Of a DNA stretch of 18,997 bases, positions 7,274-14,612 are shown piece after piece (within the stretch, counting starts at the first letter, position 1; the number at the start of each line of letters is the position of its first letter). The DNA is taken from contig JABWAY010000034.1 in the NCBI GenBank assembly GCA_013360825.1, positions 1 through 18,997 on the forward strand. The letters run 5' to 3'. Source of the stretch: Candidatus Brocadiia bacterium (GTDB lineage: Bacteria > Planctomycetota > MHYJ01 > WSZJ01). The translations under genes were made by a program, and so were the position numbers. The notes under the pieces are model-generated. The model did no database searches and was not told where the DNA came from. It worked only from the letters and a program-made list of their open reading frames with translations.

Positions 7274-7798
7274 TCAGAGGACGACCAGCCGTCCGTCGGG
7301 CCACGCGCCCTCCCAGCCGCAGGGGAAATGCCCCCGCAGGATCCAGGCGCCGCAGGCCCCGTACCACCCCGCCGGCAGCACCGCGCTGAACTCCGCCTCC
7401 ATCAGCGCATGCAGGACGATCCACCCGACCACGGTGACGAACAGGTCCGGCAGCCCCTCGGCGTCCCGCGTCGGCCCGGCTTTCCGGCGGATCAGGTCCG
7501 CGGTGACCGGCTGGAGCCGCTGCATCGCGGGCATCCACTCCGCGGCCAGCTCCGCGGACGCCGCCCCCACCGCCTCGAACATCTGCGAGGCCGTGGTCCG
7601 CATGATCCCCTCCCACCGGGGCTGCGCGCAGGCCCGCATCGCCTCCGCCCAGGACGCGACGAACAGGACGTTGTCCGCGGTCTGCGTGCTCATCCACCCC
7701 GCGCTGCGGAACCAGTGCGAGGACTCGAGGGCCTGGAGAACGCTCGCCGTCGCGGGCTGCATCCGCGCAGCATCCCGCCTCCCGCGGGCCCCCGCCAT
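7274..7798 (-). CDS. Hypothetical protein with C-terminal HFPCGWEG motif
   Basis: The 174-residue frame lies convergent with the TPR gene (9 nt between stops) and divergent from glyS. I do not recognise a characterised family. The central part is helical and rich in Ala, Trp and Met, with 'FVTVVGWIVLHALMEAEFSA' as its most hydrophobic stretch. The end, 'AWILRGHFPCGWEGAWPDGR' then LVVL, is compact and Trp/Cys-rich and looks conserved-type. The start is uncertain: ATG at 7798, ATG at 7762 (Met13) or ATG at 7693 (Met36) are all possible. No frame on the other strand gives a better protein. It has no signal peptide and is probably cytoplasmic. Confidence 0.6.
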   Translation of the reverse strand: MAGARGRRDAARMQPATASVLQALESSHWFRSAGWMSTQTADNVLFVASWAEAMRACAQPRWEGIMRTTASQMFEAVGAASAELAAEWMPAMQRLQPVTADLIRRKAGPTRDAEGLPDLFVTVVGWIVLHALMEAEFSAVLPAGWYGACGAWILRGHFPCGWEGAWPDGRLVVL

Positions 7799-7822
7799 GA
7801 TTTTCCGCAGCGCCCCCGGTCC

Positions 7823-7851
7823 TTGAAACTCCCGCTCCCCCCGACTACCCT
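7823..7851 (+). promoter_or_regulatory. Promoter of glyS
   Basis: TTGAAA (7823-7828), a 17-nt spacer and TACCCT (7846-7851) match a sigma-70-type promoter. The predicted start near 7858 leaves a leader of about 24 nt with a GGAG ribosome-binding site (7872-7875) 6 nt before the ATG. Confidence 0.65.
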
Positions 7852-7881
7852 TCCCCGTTCCCCCGCCCTCTGGAGCCCCCG

Positions 7882-9228
7882 ATGCCCGCAGACCTGGACA
7901 GGATCGTCAATCTCTCGAAACGCCGCGGCTTCATCTTCCAGTCGTCGGAAATCTACGGAGGACAGGAGTCGTGCTGGGACTACGGGCCGCTCGGGGCGGA
8001 ACTGAAGCGGAACGTGAAGGCGGCGTGGTGGCGGGACATGGTGCAGCGGCGGCCCGACATGGTGGGGCTGGACGCGAGCATCCTGATGAACCCGCGGGTG
8101 TGGAAGGCGTCCGGGCACCTGGACAACTTCTCGGACCCGATGGTGGACTGCAGGGCGTGCAAGAAGCGGTTCCGGGCGGACCACCTCCCGTCGGCGCGGC
8201 CGGATGCGGCCACCCAGGCGAAGACCGACCGCAAAGCGGAGCGGTGCCCCGCGTGCGGCGGCGAGCTGACGGAGCCGCGGAATTTCAACCTGATGTTCAA
8301 GACGTTCATGGGCCCGGTCGAGGATTCGACCGCCGTGGTCTATCTGCGGCCGGAAACGGCGCAGGGGATCTTCGTGAACTTCGAAAACGTGCAGCAGACG
8401 ATGAGGAAGAAGCTCCCGTTCGGGATCGGGCAGATCGGGAAGGCGTTCCGCAACGAGATCACGCCGGGCAATTTCACGTTCCGCACGCGCGAGTTCGAGC
8501 AGATGGAGATCGAATACTTCGTGAAGCCGGGGGCCGACGAGGAGGCCCACAAGCACTGGCTGGACGTGCGGATGGGGTGGTACGCGAAGTACGGGATGAA
8601 GAAGGACAACCTGCAGCTCCGCGAGCATGCGAAGGACGAGCTCGCCCACTACGCCAAGGGGTGCTTCGATATCGAGTACCGCTTCCCCATGGGCTGGAGC
8701 GAGCTCGAGGGGATCGCGAACCGGACGGACTACGACCTCAAGGCGCATGCGCAGGCGAGCGGCAAGGCGCTGTCGTATTTCGAGGACGAGTCGAAGACGC
8801 ACATCGTCCCGTACGTGATCGAGCCTTCGGCGGGCGCGGACCGGGCGACCCTGGCGTTCCTCATCGACGCCTACGAGGAGCAGCCGGTGAAGGACGAGAC
8901 CCGGACGGTGCTGCACCTGCACCCGGCGCTGGCGCCGGTGAAGGTGGCGATCCTGCCGCTGAAGAAGAACGAGCAGCGGATCGTGGACGTCGCCAGGGCT
9001 CTGGCGGAGACGCTGCGCCGGGACCACACGGTCTGGTACGACGACACGGGGGCGATTGGGAAGCTGTACCGGCGGCAGGACGAGATCGGGACGCCCTTCT
9101 GCGTCACGATCGACTTCCAGACCCTGGAGGACGGAACGGCGACGGTGCGCGAACGGGACGGGATGACCCAGGAGCGGATCGCCGTGAAGGAGATGCCGGT
9201 CTACTTCGCGGAGAAGATGAGGTCGTAG
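7882..9228 (+). CDS. glyS: Glycyl-tRNA synthetase (single-chain class II type)
   Basis: The 448-residue enzyme charges tRNA-Gly with glycine in the cytoplasm. It is the alpha2 (archaeal/eukaryotic-like) form, not the alpha2-beta2 GlyQ/GlyS form. It starts 'LDRIVNLSKRRGFIFQSSEI' with 'YDYGPLG'-type WDYGPLG. A zinc ribbon has Cys90-x2-Cys93 and Cys122-x2-Cys125. Class II motifs follow: 'VYLRPETAQGIFVNFENV', then motif 2 'KAFRNEITPGNFTFRTREFE', then motif 3 around 'IEPSAGADRATLAFL'. An anticodon-binding domain ends the protein ('VKVAILPLKKNEQRIVDVAR'). It has its own promoter (7823-7851) and a good ribosome-binding site. Its stop lies inside a hairpin shared with convergent ppk2. Confidence 0.97.
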   Translation: MPADLDRIVNLSKRRGFIFQSSEIYGGQESCWDYGPLGAELKRNVKAAWWRDMVQRRPDMVGLDASILMNPRVWKASGHLDNFSDPMVDCRACKKRFRADHLPSARPDAATQAKTDRKAERCPACGGELTEPRNFNLMFKTFMGPVEDSTAVVYLRPETAQGIFVNFENVQQTMRKKLPFGIGQIGKAFRNEITPGNFTFRTREFEQMEIEYFVKPGADEEAHKHWLDVRMGWYAKYGMKKDNLQLREHAKDELAHYAKGCFDIEYRFPMGWSELEGIANRTDYDLKAHAQASGKALSYFEDESKTHIVPYVIEPSAGADRATLAFLIDAYEEQPVKDETRTVLHLHPALAPVKVAILPLKKNEQRIVDVARALAETLRRDHTVWYDDTGAIGKLYRRQDEIGTPFCVTIDFQTLEDGTATVRERDGMTQERIAVKEMPVYFAEKMRS

Positions 9229-9239
9229 GGGGCTACGAC
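9222..9239. terminator. Compact bidirectional hairpin across the glyS/ppk2 stops
   Basis: GTCGTAG (9222-9228), GGGG (9229-9232) and CTACGAC (9233-9239) form a perfect 7-bp stem with a 4-nt loop. The two arms carry the stop codons of both convergent genes (TAG on each strand). No U-tract follows on either strand, so it may act as a pause, a 3'-end stabiliser or a factor-assisted terminator rather than a classical intrinsic terminator. Confidence 0.5.
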
Positions 9240-10114
9240 TCCTCCTCGAGCAGCCTCCGGGCCTCCGCGAGCTCCGTCTTCTTCGCCGCACCGATCTGCG
9301 GGTACTCCAGGTCGAGCGTCTCCATCGCGTCCACCACGGCATCCGCGACGGCGAGCCGGGTGAACCACTTGTGGTCCGCCGGAATCACGTACCACGGCGC
9401 CCAGGGGGCGGCCGTCTCGCGGATCGCGTCCTCGTAGGCCTTCATGTACCGGTCCCAGTGCTCGCGCTCCCGGACGTCCCGCAGCTCGAACTTCCAGTGC
9501 TTCTCCGGCTCGTCGAGCCGCGCCAGGAAGCGTTCCTTCTGCTCCTCCTTCGACACGGTCAGGAAGAATTTCACGACCGCGACGCCGTTGCGGCTCAGGT
9601 AGCGCTCGAAGGCGCGGATGTCCTCGTGGCGCTGGCTCCAGATCTCCTTCGTGATCAGTTCCGCCGGGAGCTTCTGCCGCTCCAGAATCTCCGGGTGAAC
9701 CCTCACGACCAGGACCTCCTCGTACCAGGACCTGTTGAAGATCCCGATCCGCCCGCGCTCCGGCAGGCAGCGCGTCGTCCGCCAGAGGAAGTCGTGATCG
9801 AGTTCCTCCGCGCTCGGCGCCTTGAACGAGAAGACCTGGCACCCGGACGGATTGACGCCCGACATCACATGCTTGATCGTCCCGTCCTTCCCGGCCGCGT
9901 CGATCGCCTGGAAGACCAGGAGAAGCGCCCACCGGTCCTGCGCGTACAGCTTCTCCTGCATTTTCCGCAGCCGGTCCACTCCCTTCTGCAGCGCCTTCGA
10001 CGCCTCTTTCTCGCAGCTCAGGCCGCCCGTGTCGCGGGGATTGACGTCCTTCATGCGGAAGGTGCGGCGGCGGTCGAAGCGGAACGGGCGGGAGAGTTTG
10101 CCGGCGTTGGCCAC
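9233..10114 (-). CDS. PPK2-family polyphosphate kinase / polyphosphate:nucleotide phosphotransferase
   Basis: Read from a GTG at 10114, the protein has 293 residues. It moves phosphate between polyphosphate and nucleotides in the cytoplasm. The Walker A region is 'LVFQAIDAAGKDGTIKHV' (about residues 67-83). It is followed by 'SGVNPSGCQVFSFKAPSAEE', 'DHDFLWRTTRCLPERGRIGI' with FNRSWYEEVLVVRVHP, a Walker-B-like strand and the lid, and 'WYVIPADHKWFTRLAVADAV' near the end. This pattern fits the 'PPK2 family polyphosphate:nucleotide phosphotransferase' group. The GTG is favoured because GGAGG lies 6 nt upstream and the family begins here; an open extension to 10210 lacks any such signal. It converges on glyS with 4 nt between stops. 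Confidence 0.93.
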   Translation of the reverse strand: MANAGKLSRPFRFDRRRTFRMKDVNPRDTGGLSCEKEASKALQKGVDRLRKMQEKLYAQDRWALLLVFQAIDAAGKDGTIKHVMSGVNPSGCQVFSFKAPSAEELDHDFLWRTTRCLPERGRIGIFNRSWYEEVLVVRVHPEILERQKLPAELITKEIWSQRHEDIRAFERYLSRNGVAVVKFFLTVSKEEQKERFLARLDEPEKHWKFELRDVREREHWDRYMKAYEDAIRETAAPWAPWYVIPADHKWFTRLAVADAVVDAMETLDLEYPQIGAAKKTELAEARRLLEEES

Positions 10115-10140
10115 GGGAGACCTCCTCGAGGGGTCCGGAG

Positions 10141-10146
10141 ATTCTA
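10141..10146 (-). promoter_or_regulatory. Candidate -10 element of ppk2
   Basis: On the minus strand TAGAAT occupies 10146-10141, predicting a start near 10134 and a leader of about 20 nt that carries the GAGGAGG ribosome-binding site before the GTG at 10114. No clear -35 is seen upstream of it. Confidence 0.5.
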
Positions 10147-10229
10147 CCCGCCGCCGCGGTCCCGGTCTGCGCGCGGGGTCGGGGAATCCCGCCATCGCCA
10201 ACGTGGACATGGCCCCGATCCGCTTCTGC

Positions 10230-10235
10230 TATACT
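10230..10235 (+). promoter_or_regulatory. Candidate -10 element of the small gene before mnmG
   Basis: TATACT at 10230-10235 precedes the ATG at 10246 by 10 nt, with no Shine-Dalgarno in between. TGGACA at 10204-10209 resembles a -35, but the 20-nt spacer is long. The promoter would serve the small gene and probably mnmG. Confidence 0.5.
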
Positions 10236-10245
10236 GGCGCAACCT

Positions 10246-10686
10246 ATGGCACCCCAGCGTCAGCACCCCACCGCCCAGCGCATCGTCGAGCGCCGCGCGC
10301 AGAAAGCCGTCGGTCTCCTCAAGAAACTCCACCGCCGCCTCGTCGAGCAGATGATCGACGACCTGATCGAGAACGAGGAGGCGATCGAGGGGATGGAGGA
10401 GGGCGGCTGGTCGCCCTACGACGTGCAGAAGATCGAGGAGCGGTTTCTTCCGCGCCTGCCGAACCTGCACTCGATCATGCAGCAGATCGCCTCGGTGCAC
10501 AGCGAGCCGGTCTACGCGCCGCCGCCGGTCTTCCGGCACAAGTCGCTGAAGGCGAAGGAGGCGGAGTTCGACGCGGTGCTGGGCGAGTTCCTGAAGTCGC
10601 TCGGGCACGCGGAGATCCAAGGGTTCCAGGTGAGCCGGTCCGGGGACGAGGTGACGGCCGTCGTCATCTGGTCCGCGCACGGGTAG
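10246..10686 (+). CDS. Hypothetical 146-residue protein upstream of mnmG
   Basis: The protein is charged and mostly helical. A basic N-terminus (MAPQRQHPTAQRIVERRAQK) leads into 'KLHRRLVEQMIDDLIENEEA' and a Pro-rich linker 'SEPVYAPPPVFRHKS'. It ends in an alpha-beta piece, 'FDAVLGEFLKSLGHAEIQGF' then EVTAVVIWSAHG. I do not recognise a family, and there are no membrane segments, cysteines or catalytic motifs. A near-consensus -10 lies 10 nt before the start, and mnmG begins 7 nt after its stop, so the two are very likely co-transcribed. A helper role in translation or tRNA modification would be guilt by association only. Confidence 0.72.
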   Translation: MAPQRQHPTAQRIVERRAQKAVGLLKKLHRRLVEQMIDDLIENEEAIEGMEEGGWSPYDVQKIEERFLPRLPNLHSIMQQIASVHSEPVYAPPPVFRHKSLKAKEAEFDAVLGEFLKSLGHAEIQGFQVSRSGDEVTAVVIWSAHG

Positions 10687-10693
10687 GACGCAC

Positions 10694-12520
10694 GTGCACG
10701 CCCGCCACCCGGTCGATTACGACGTGATCGTGGTCGGCGCGGGCCACGCGGGGTGCGAAGCCGCGCTCGCCGCGGCCCGGATGGGCGCCCGGGTTCTCCT
10801 CACGACCCTGCAGTGCGACGCGGTCGCCCAGATGAGCTGCAATCCCGCGATCGGGGGCGTCGCCAAAGGCCACCTGGTCCGCGAAATCGACGCGATGGGC
10901 GGCGCGATGGGCCGGGCGATCGACGCCGCCGGCATCCAGTTCCGCATGCTCAACACCGGCAAAGGCCCGGCCGTGCGGAGCCCGCGCGCGCAGGCCGACA
11001 AGCGCGCCTACGCGGCGTGGATGAAGCGCGCGGTCGAGGAGACCCCGGGGGTGACCCTGCGGCAGGACACGGTCGAGGAACTCGTGGTGGACGCGGGCGC
11101 CGTCCGCGGGGTGACGGCGCGGTCGGGGTGGCACTACCGCGCGGACGCCGTCATCGTCACGACCGGGACCTTCATGAAGGGGCTGGTCCACACCGGCGAG
11201 CGGACGTCGACCGGCGGGCGCGCCGGGGAGCCGAGCGCGGAGAGGATCAGCGACTCGCTCCGGGCCCTCGGGCTGCGGGTCGAACGCTTCAAGACCGGCA
11301 CTCCCCCGCGGCTCAACGGCCGGACGATCGACACGACGCACATGGCGCAGCAGTCCGGGGACGCGGAGGTCCGCGCCTTCTCGTTCGATGCGTGGACTCT
11401 CCAGGTCGAGCAGGTCCCCTGCTGGCTGACCTGGACGAACGACGAAACGCACCGGATCATCCGCGGGAATCTCCACCGCGCGCCGCTCCTGACCGGCCAG
11501 ATCGAGGCGACGGGGCCCCGCTACTGCCCGTCCATCGAGACCAAGATCACGCGGTTCGCGGACAAGTCGCGCCACCAGGTGTTCCTGGAGCCGGAAGGTC
11601 GCGGAACGCACGAGGTCTACGTGAACGGGGTCTCGACGTCCTTTCCGGCGGACGTGCAGGACGCGATGATCCGGTCGATCGCGGGACTGGAGCGCGCCGA
11701 GATCATGCGCTACGGGTACGCCGTCGAGTACGACTACGTCCCCCCCACCCAGCTGCACCCGACGCTCGAAACGCGTTGCGTCCGCGGGCTGTACCTCGCC
11801 GGCCAGATCAACGGGACCTCCGGCTATGAGGAGGCGGCGATGCAGGGGCTCCTGGCGGGGGCCAACGCCGCCGGCCGCCTCGCCGGGAGGGCGCCGTTCG
11901 TCCTGTCGCGCGCCGACGGATACGGCGGCGTCCTGGTCGACGACATCGTGACCCAGGGGGTCCGCGAACCCTACCGGGTCTTCACGTCGCGCGCCGAGCA
12001 CCGCCTGCACCTCCGCGCCGACAACGCCGACCGCCGGCTGACCCCCCGCGCCCGCGACCAGGGCCTGGTCCCCGATGCCCGCTGGCAGGCCTTCACCGCG
12101 CGGGAATCGTCGATCCGGGCCGCCCTGGCCATCCTCCCGGATCACTTCAGCCAGGGAACGTCCCTCCAGCAGTGGCTCCGCCGCCCCGAGGTCACCTGGG
12201 GCGAGATCGAACGCAGGTCGCCCGCGGCCCGCGCCCTGGACCTCTCCCCCGCGGCGGCGGAACAGGTCGAACTCGAAACCAAGTACGAGGGCTACATCCG
12301 GCGCCAGGAGGCCGTCCTCGAACGCTTCCGGAAAATGGAGTCCCGCGCCATCCCCGAGACGTTCGACTGGACCGGCGTGCACCAGCTCCGCGCCGAGGCC
12401 CGCGAACGACTCCACGAAACCCGCCCCGCATCCCTCGGCCACGCCTCCCGCGTCCCCGGCGTCCGGCCGGCCGACGTCGCCATCATCGCCCTCGCCCTGT
12501 CCAGGCACCCGCGGAGCTGA
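10694..12520 (+). CDS. mnmG: tRNA uridine-5-carboxymethylaminomethyl(34) synthesis protein MnmG
   Basis: The 608-residue FAD protein works with MnmE to install the (carboxymethyl)aminomethyl group at wobble uridine 34. The N-terminus has the FAD Rossmann motif 'YDVIVVGAGHAGCEAALA' (GxGxxG at 15-20). The family signature 'CNPAIGGVAKGHLVREIDAM' follows, then 'KTGTPPRLNGRTID', 'GQINGTSGYEEAAMQGLLAG' and the helical C-terminal part beginning near 'TSRAEHRLHLRADNAD'. The length is only slightly below the usual 620-630. The GTG start has an AGGA site 5 nt upstream (10685-10688). mnmE and the rsmG, parA and parB genes often found nearby are not in this window. Confidence 0.97.
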   Translation: MHARHPVDYDVIVVGAGHAGCEAALAAARMGARVLLTTLQCDAVAQMSCNPAIGGVAKGHLVREIDAMGGAMGRAIDAAGIQFRMLNTGKGPAVRSPRAQADKRAYAAWMKRAVEETPGVTLRQDTVEELVVDAGAVRGVTARSGWHYRADAVIVTTGTFMKGLVHTGERTSTGGRAGEPSAERISDSLRALGLRVERFKTGTPPRLNGRTIDTTHMAQQSGDAEVRAFSFDAWTLQVEQVPCWLTWTNDETHRIIRGNLHRAPLLTGQIEATGPRYCPSIETKITRFADKSRHQVFLEPEGRGTHEVYVNGVSTSFPADVQDAMIRSIAGLERAEIMRYGYAVEYDYVPPTQLHPTLETRCVRGLYLAGQINGTSGYEEAAMQGLLAGANAAGRLAGRAPFVLSRADGYGGVLVDDIVTQGVREPYRVFTSRAEHRLHLRADNADRRLTPRARDQGLVPDARWQAFTARESSIRAALAILPDHFSQGTSLQQWLRRPEVTWGEIERRSPAARALDLSPAAAEQVELETKYEGYIRRQEAVLERFRKMESRAIPETFDWTGVHQLRAEARERLHETRPASLGHASRVPGVRPADVAIIALALSRHPRS

Positions 12521-12548
12521 CGGAATGCGCGTAAGCGTCCCGGCGTTG

Positions 12549-12554
12549 TACACT
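12549..12554 (+). promoter_or_regulatory. Candidate -10 element of the exported paralogue pair
   Basis: TACACT at 12549-12554 is preceded by TTG and lies 41 nt before the ATG at 12596. The leader would be about 35 nt and contains a CGGAGA ribosome-binding site (12585-12590). No -35 is evident at the right distance. Confidence 0.45.
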
Positions 12555-12595
12555 CACCCAGGTTCCCTGTCGCGCATCCCCGTTCGGAGACTCAC

Positions 12596-13447
12596 ATGAA
12601 CGTCCTCAGGACCGCGTTCTGCCTGCTCCTGGCCTGCGCCCTCACGGCGTCCGCCCAGGGACCGACGGCCATGAAGAACCCGCCGAAGCTGACGATCACG
12701 ATCGTCGTGGAGGAGGCGCCGCTGAAGCGCGACCCGAGCATCATGATCCGGACGGTCACGGGAAGCGGCGAGGCCGAGTACCCGAACGGGACGGCGCTGC
12801 AGTTCGGGATCCGGCTGAAGGACGACACGAAGGTCATCGGGAGGACGCAGGGGTTCGTCACGGACAAGCGCTGGGAGATCGCGCTTCAGCCGTTCGGTAA
12901 GGACATCTACCACGGGGTCTACGTCTGCCAGGTGGATTTCGACCCGGAGCTGCAGGCTCCCGGCATCGTGCCGAAGCTCCCGGCGGACAAGCGCCAGCGT
13001 CACAGCACGACGGCGGAGCAGAAGCTCGGGACGGACGCGGAGATCGCGGAGGAACGGGCCGAGGTCACGGGGTACTACCGCCAGGTCCAGGGGAAGATCA
13101 AGACGGTCTACGAGACGGTTTCCGCGGAGTACCAGCGCCAGCTCACGGAGAAGGACGCCGCGGCCTGGAGCAAGGTCGTCGCGGCTTCGACCGAGACGCT
13201 GCAGGCGCTCGACGCCGACCTGGTCCAGTTCCGGAAGAAGCGCATCAACGTGATGATGGCGAAGTCGGTCGACAGCCTGGGCTCGGCGATCCTGACGCTT
13301 CGCGACTACCTGATGGACTGCTACTCGATGGCGATCCAGAACAACGGCAAGCCGGCGATGGGAATGGACCCGAAACAGCACGAGGAATCCGTGAAGACGC
13401 TTCTGGAACGCGTGGACACGCTGCTGGCCGGGGGGGGGGACAAGTGA
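12596..13447 (+). CDS. Exported hypothetical protein, paralogue A
   Basis: The 283-residue protein starts with a textbook signal peptide (MNVLRTAFCLLLACALTASA, cleaved about residue 20-21). A beta-rich domain follows (about 30-130: 'PPKLTITIVVEEAPLKRDPS', 'YHGVYVCQVDFDPE'), then a helical half (about 140-275, 'GYYRQVQGKIKTVYETVSAE') with few cysteines. I do not recognise the family. It is clearly homologous by eye to the next gene, which shares the 'L-T-I', 'G-Y/YVxxVxxDP' and 'GT-x-EEIA' landmarks in the same order. There is no membrane anchor, so it is probably periplasmic. It ends in a 10-G tract (13430-13439) and overlaps the next gene by 4 nt (GTGA). Confidence 0.82.
   Translation: MNVLRTAFCLLLACALTASAQGPTAMKNPPKLTITIVVEEAPLKRDPSIMIRTVTGSGEAEYPNGTALQFGIRLKDDTKVIGRTQGFVTDKRWEIALQPFGKDIYHGVYVCQVDFDPELQAPGIVPKLPADKRQRHSTTAEQKLGTDAEIAEERAEVTGYYRQVQGKIKTVYETVSAEYQRQLTEKDAAAWSKVVAASTETLQALDADLVQFRKKRINVMMAKSVDSLGSAILTLRDYLMDCYSMAIQNNGKPAMGMDPKQHEESVKTLLERVDTLLAGGGDK
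13430..13439 (+). repeat. Poly-G tract (10 G) at the paralogue A/B junction
   Basis: Ten consecutive G lie 5 nt before the stop of paralogue A (TGA 13445-13447), encoding three Gly codons and the first base of Asp. The next gene is in the -1 frame relative to this one, with no stop between. A one-base slip, or an added G, would fuse the two proteins. Confidence 0.95.
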
Positions 13448-14553
13448 CGCGGACGCGCCGGGTGTGGCCCGCGGTGCTGTTTCTCGGCGCGATCGCGGGG
13501 GCGCAGGAGCTGCCGCCGCGGGGGGACGAGGACGGTCCGCCGCAGCCGGCGGCGGCGTTTCCGGAACTGACGATTGCGGCGAAGGTGACGTCGGAGGCGC
13601 ACGGGGCTCACACGCTCTGGACGGTCTCCGCCGAAGGGGTGACGCAGTACCCGACGGAGACGCGGCTGGTCCTGGAGATGCAGTTGAAGGGGAATTCCGG
13701 GTACATCGACCAGAAGTACCAGGTCTGGGTCCGGAACGGGCGGTGGGACGGGAAGATCACGGTCGGGAATGCGGTCTACAAGGGCCGCTATGTGGTCCGG
13801 GTCTCCTACGACCCGATTCACCAGGATCGGATCATTCCGAACCGGATTCCGGCGCACCTGAACCGGGGGAATCACCAGGCGCTGACCGAGGTCACGATCG
13901 GGACGCCCGAGGAGATTGCGGCGGATTCAGCCGCGGCGATGCAGTTTTATGCGCGATCCTGGGCGAAGACACGGGACCTGATCGACCGGCTGGAAGCGGA
14001 GTATGCGAAGCAGCGGAAGGAGCCGGTGCGGGCGTCCTGGCAGGCATTTGCCGACCGGTTTTCGCACGATCTCACGGCCGCGGACCGGGAGCGTGAGGTG
14101 TTCCGGACGCTCCGGATGAACGTGGCGGAGCCGGACGTCCAGTCGAAGCTGGCGTTCGTCTATGCGACGGTCTCGAACTACCTGGTCGCGCAGATGGAGA
14201 CGGCGATCGGGTTCGGCGCGAAGGCGGACGCCGCCGCCGCGCGGCAGGTGGACCAGGGGCTGCAGGGGGTGCGGGCATCGATGGAGTGGCTGGGCGAACG
14301 GCTCCGGGATGTGAAGCTCGACCCGAACTGGACGATGCCGGCGAGGCCGGAGGTCGTCCGCGCCGCGCAGCCGCTTCCCCCCGGCCTGGCGGAGCCGGCC
14401 GGGATCGTCTCGCCGGCCGCGCCGATTGGACCGCAGGGCCCGGTCAGGACGAGGCTGGCGGACGGGCCGAAGATCGGGCTGGTCGAGGGCGGGATCGGAT
14501 TCGCGGCGCTCTGCGGGATCGCGATCCTGGTGGTGCTGCTCCGGAGGAAATAG
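13444..14553 (+). CDS. Exported, membrane-anchored hypothetical protein, paralogue B
   Basis: Beginning at a GTG that overlaps the previous stop (GTGA, 13444-13447), the 369-residue protein has a basic then hydrophobic N-terminus (MTRTRRVWPAVLFLGAIAGA), consistent with a signal peptide. Residues about 39-150 ('FPELTIAAKVTSEAHGAHTL', 'YKGRYVVRVSYDP', 'LTEVTIGTPEEIAADSAAAM') match the beta domain and linker of paralogue A. Helices follow to about 295, then a Pro/Ala-rich linker. A C-terminal membrane segment ('GLVEGGIGFAALCGIAILVV') ends in basic residues RRK. That topology puts the body outside the cytoplasmic membrane. The function is unknown. A and B may form a complex, with B as the membrane anchor. 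Confidence 0.82.
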   Translation: MTRTRRVWPAVLFLGAIAGAQELPPRGDEDGPPQPAAAFPELTIAAKVTSEAHGAHTLWTVSAEGVTQYPTETRLVLEMQLKGNSGYIDQKYQVWVRNGRWDGKITVGNAVYKGRYVVRVSYDPIHQDRIIPNRIPAHLNRGNHQALTEVTIGTPEEIAADSAAAMQFYARSWAKTRDLIDRLEAEYAKQRKEPVRASWQAFADRFSHDLTAADREREVFRTLRMNVAEPDVQSKLAFVYATVSNYLVAQMETAIGFGAKADAAAARQVDQGLQGVRASMEWLGERLRDVKLDPNWTMPARPEVVRAAQPLPPGLAEPAGIVSPAAPIGPQGPVRTRLADGPKIGLVEGGIGFAALCGIAILVVLLRRK

Positions 14554-14568
14554 GGGGCGCGGTCCGGA

Positions 14569-14586
14569 CGCGGGAGGGTCCCCGCG
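14569..14586. terminator. Weak hairpin between convergent paralogue B and speB
   Basis: CGCGGG (14569-14574) and CCCGCG (14581-14586) form a 6-bp stem with a 6-nt loop in the 59-nt convergent gap. There is no T-tract on either side. It is a possible transcript end, but such palindromes arise easily in GC-rich DNA. Confidence 0.25.
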
Positions 14587-14612
14587 CTGCGACCGGGCGC
14601 GGCAGGGGCCGC

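Noticed and set aside
4566..9342. Further long minus-strand frames opposite the antiporter, TPR and glyS genes
   Set aside because: Low-complexity composition and full overlap with recognised genes mark them as antisense shadows.
10115..10210. Upstream ATG as the start of ppk2
   Set aside because: The extension is Arg/Pro-rich and would contain the TAGAAT -10 and the ribosome-binding site that serve the GTG at 10114.
10664..12553. Minus-strand frame of 629 codons opposite mnmG
   Set aside because: Opposite a highly conserved gene, with no recognisable motif; shadow.
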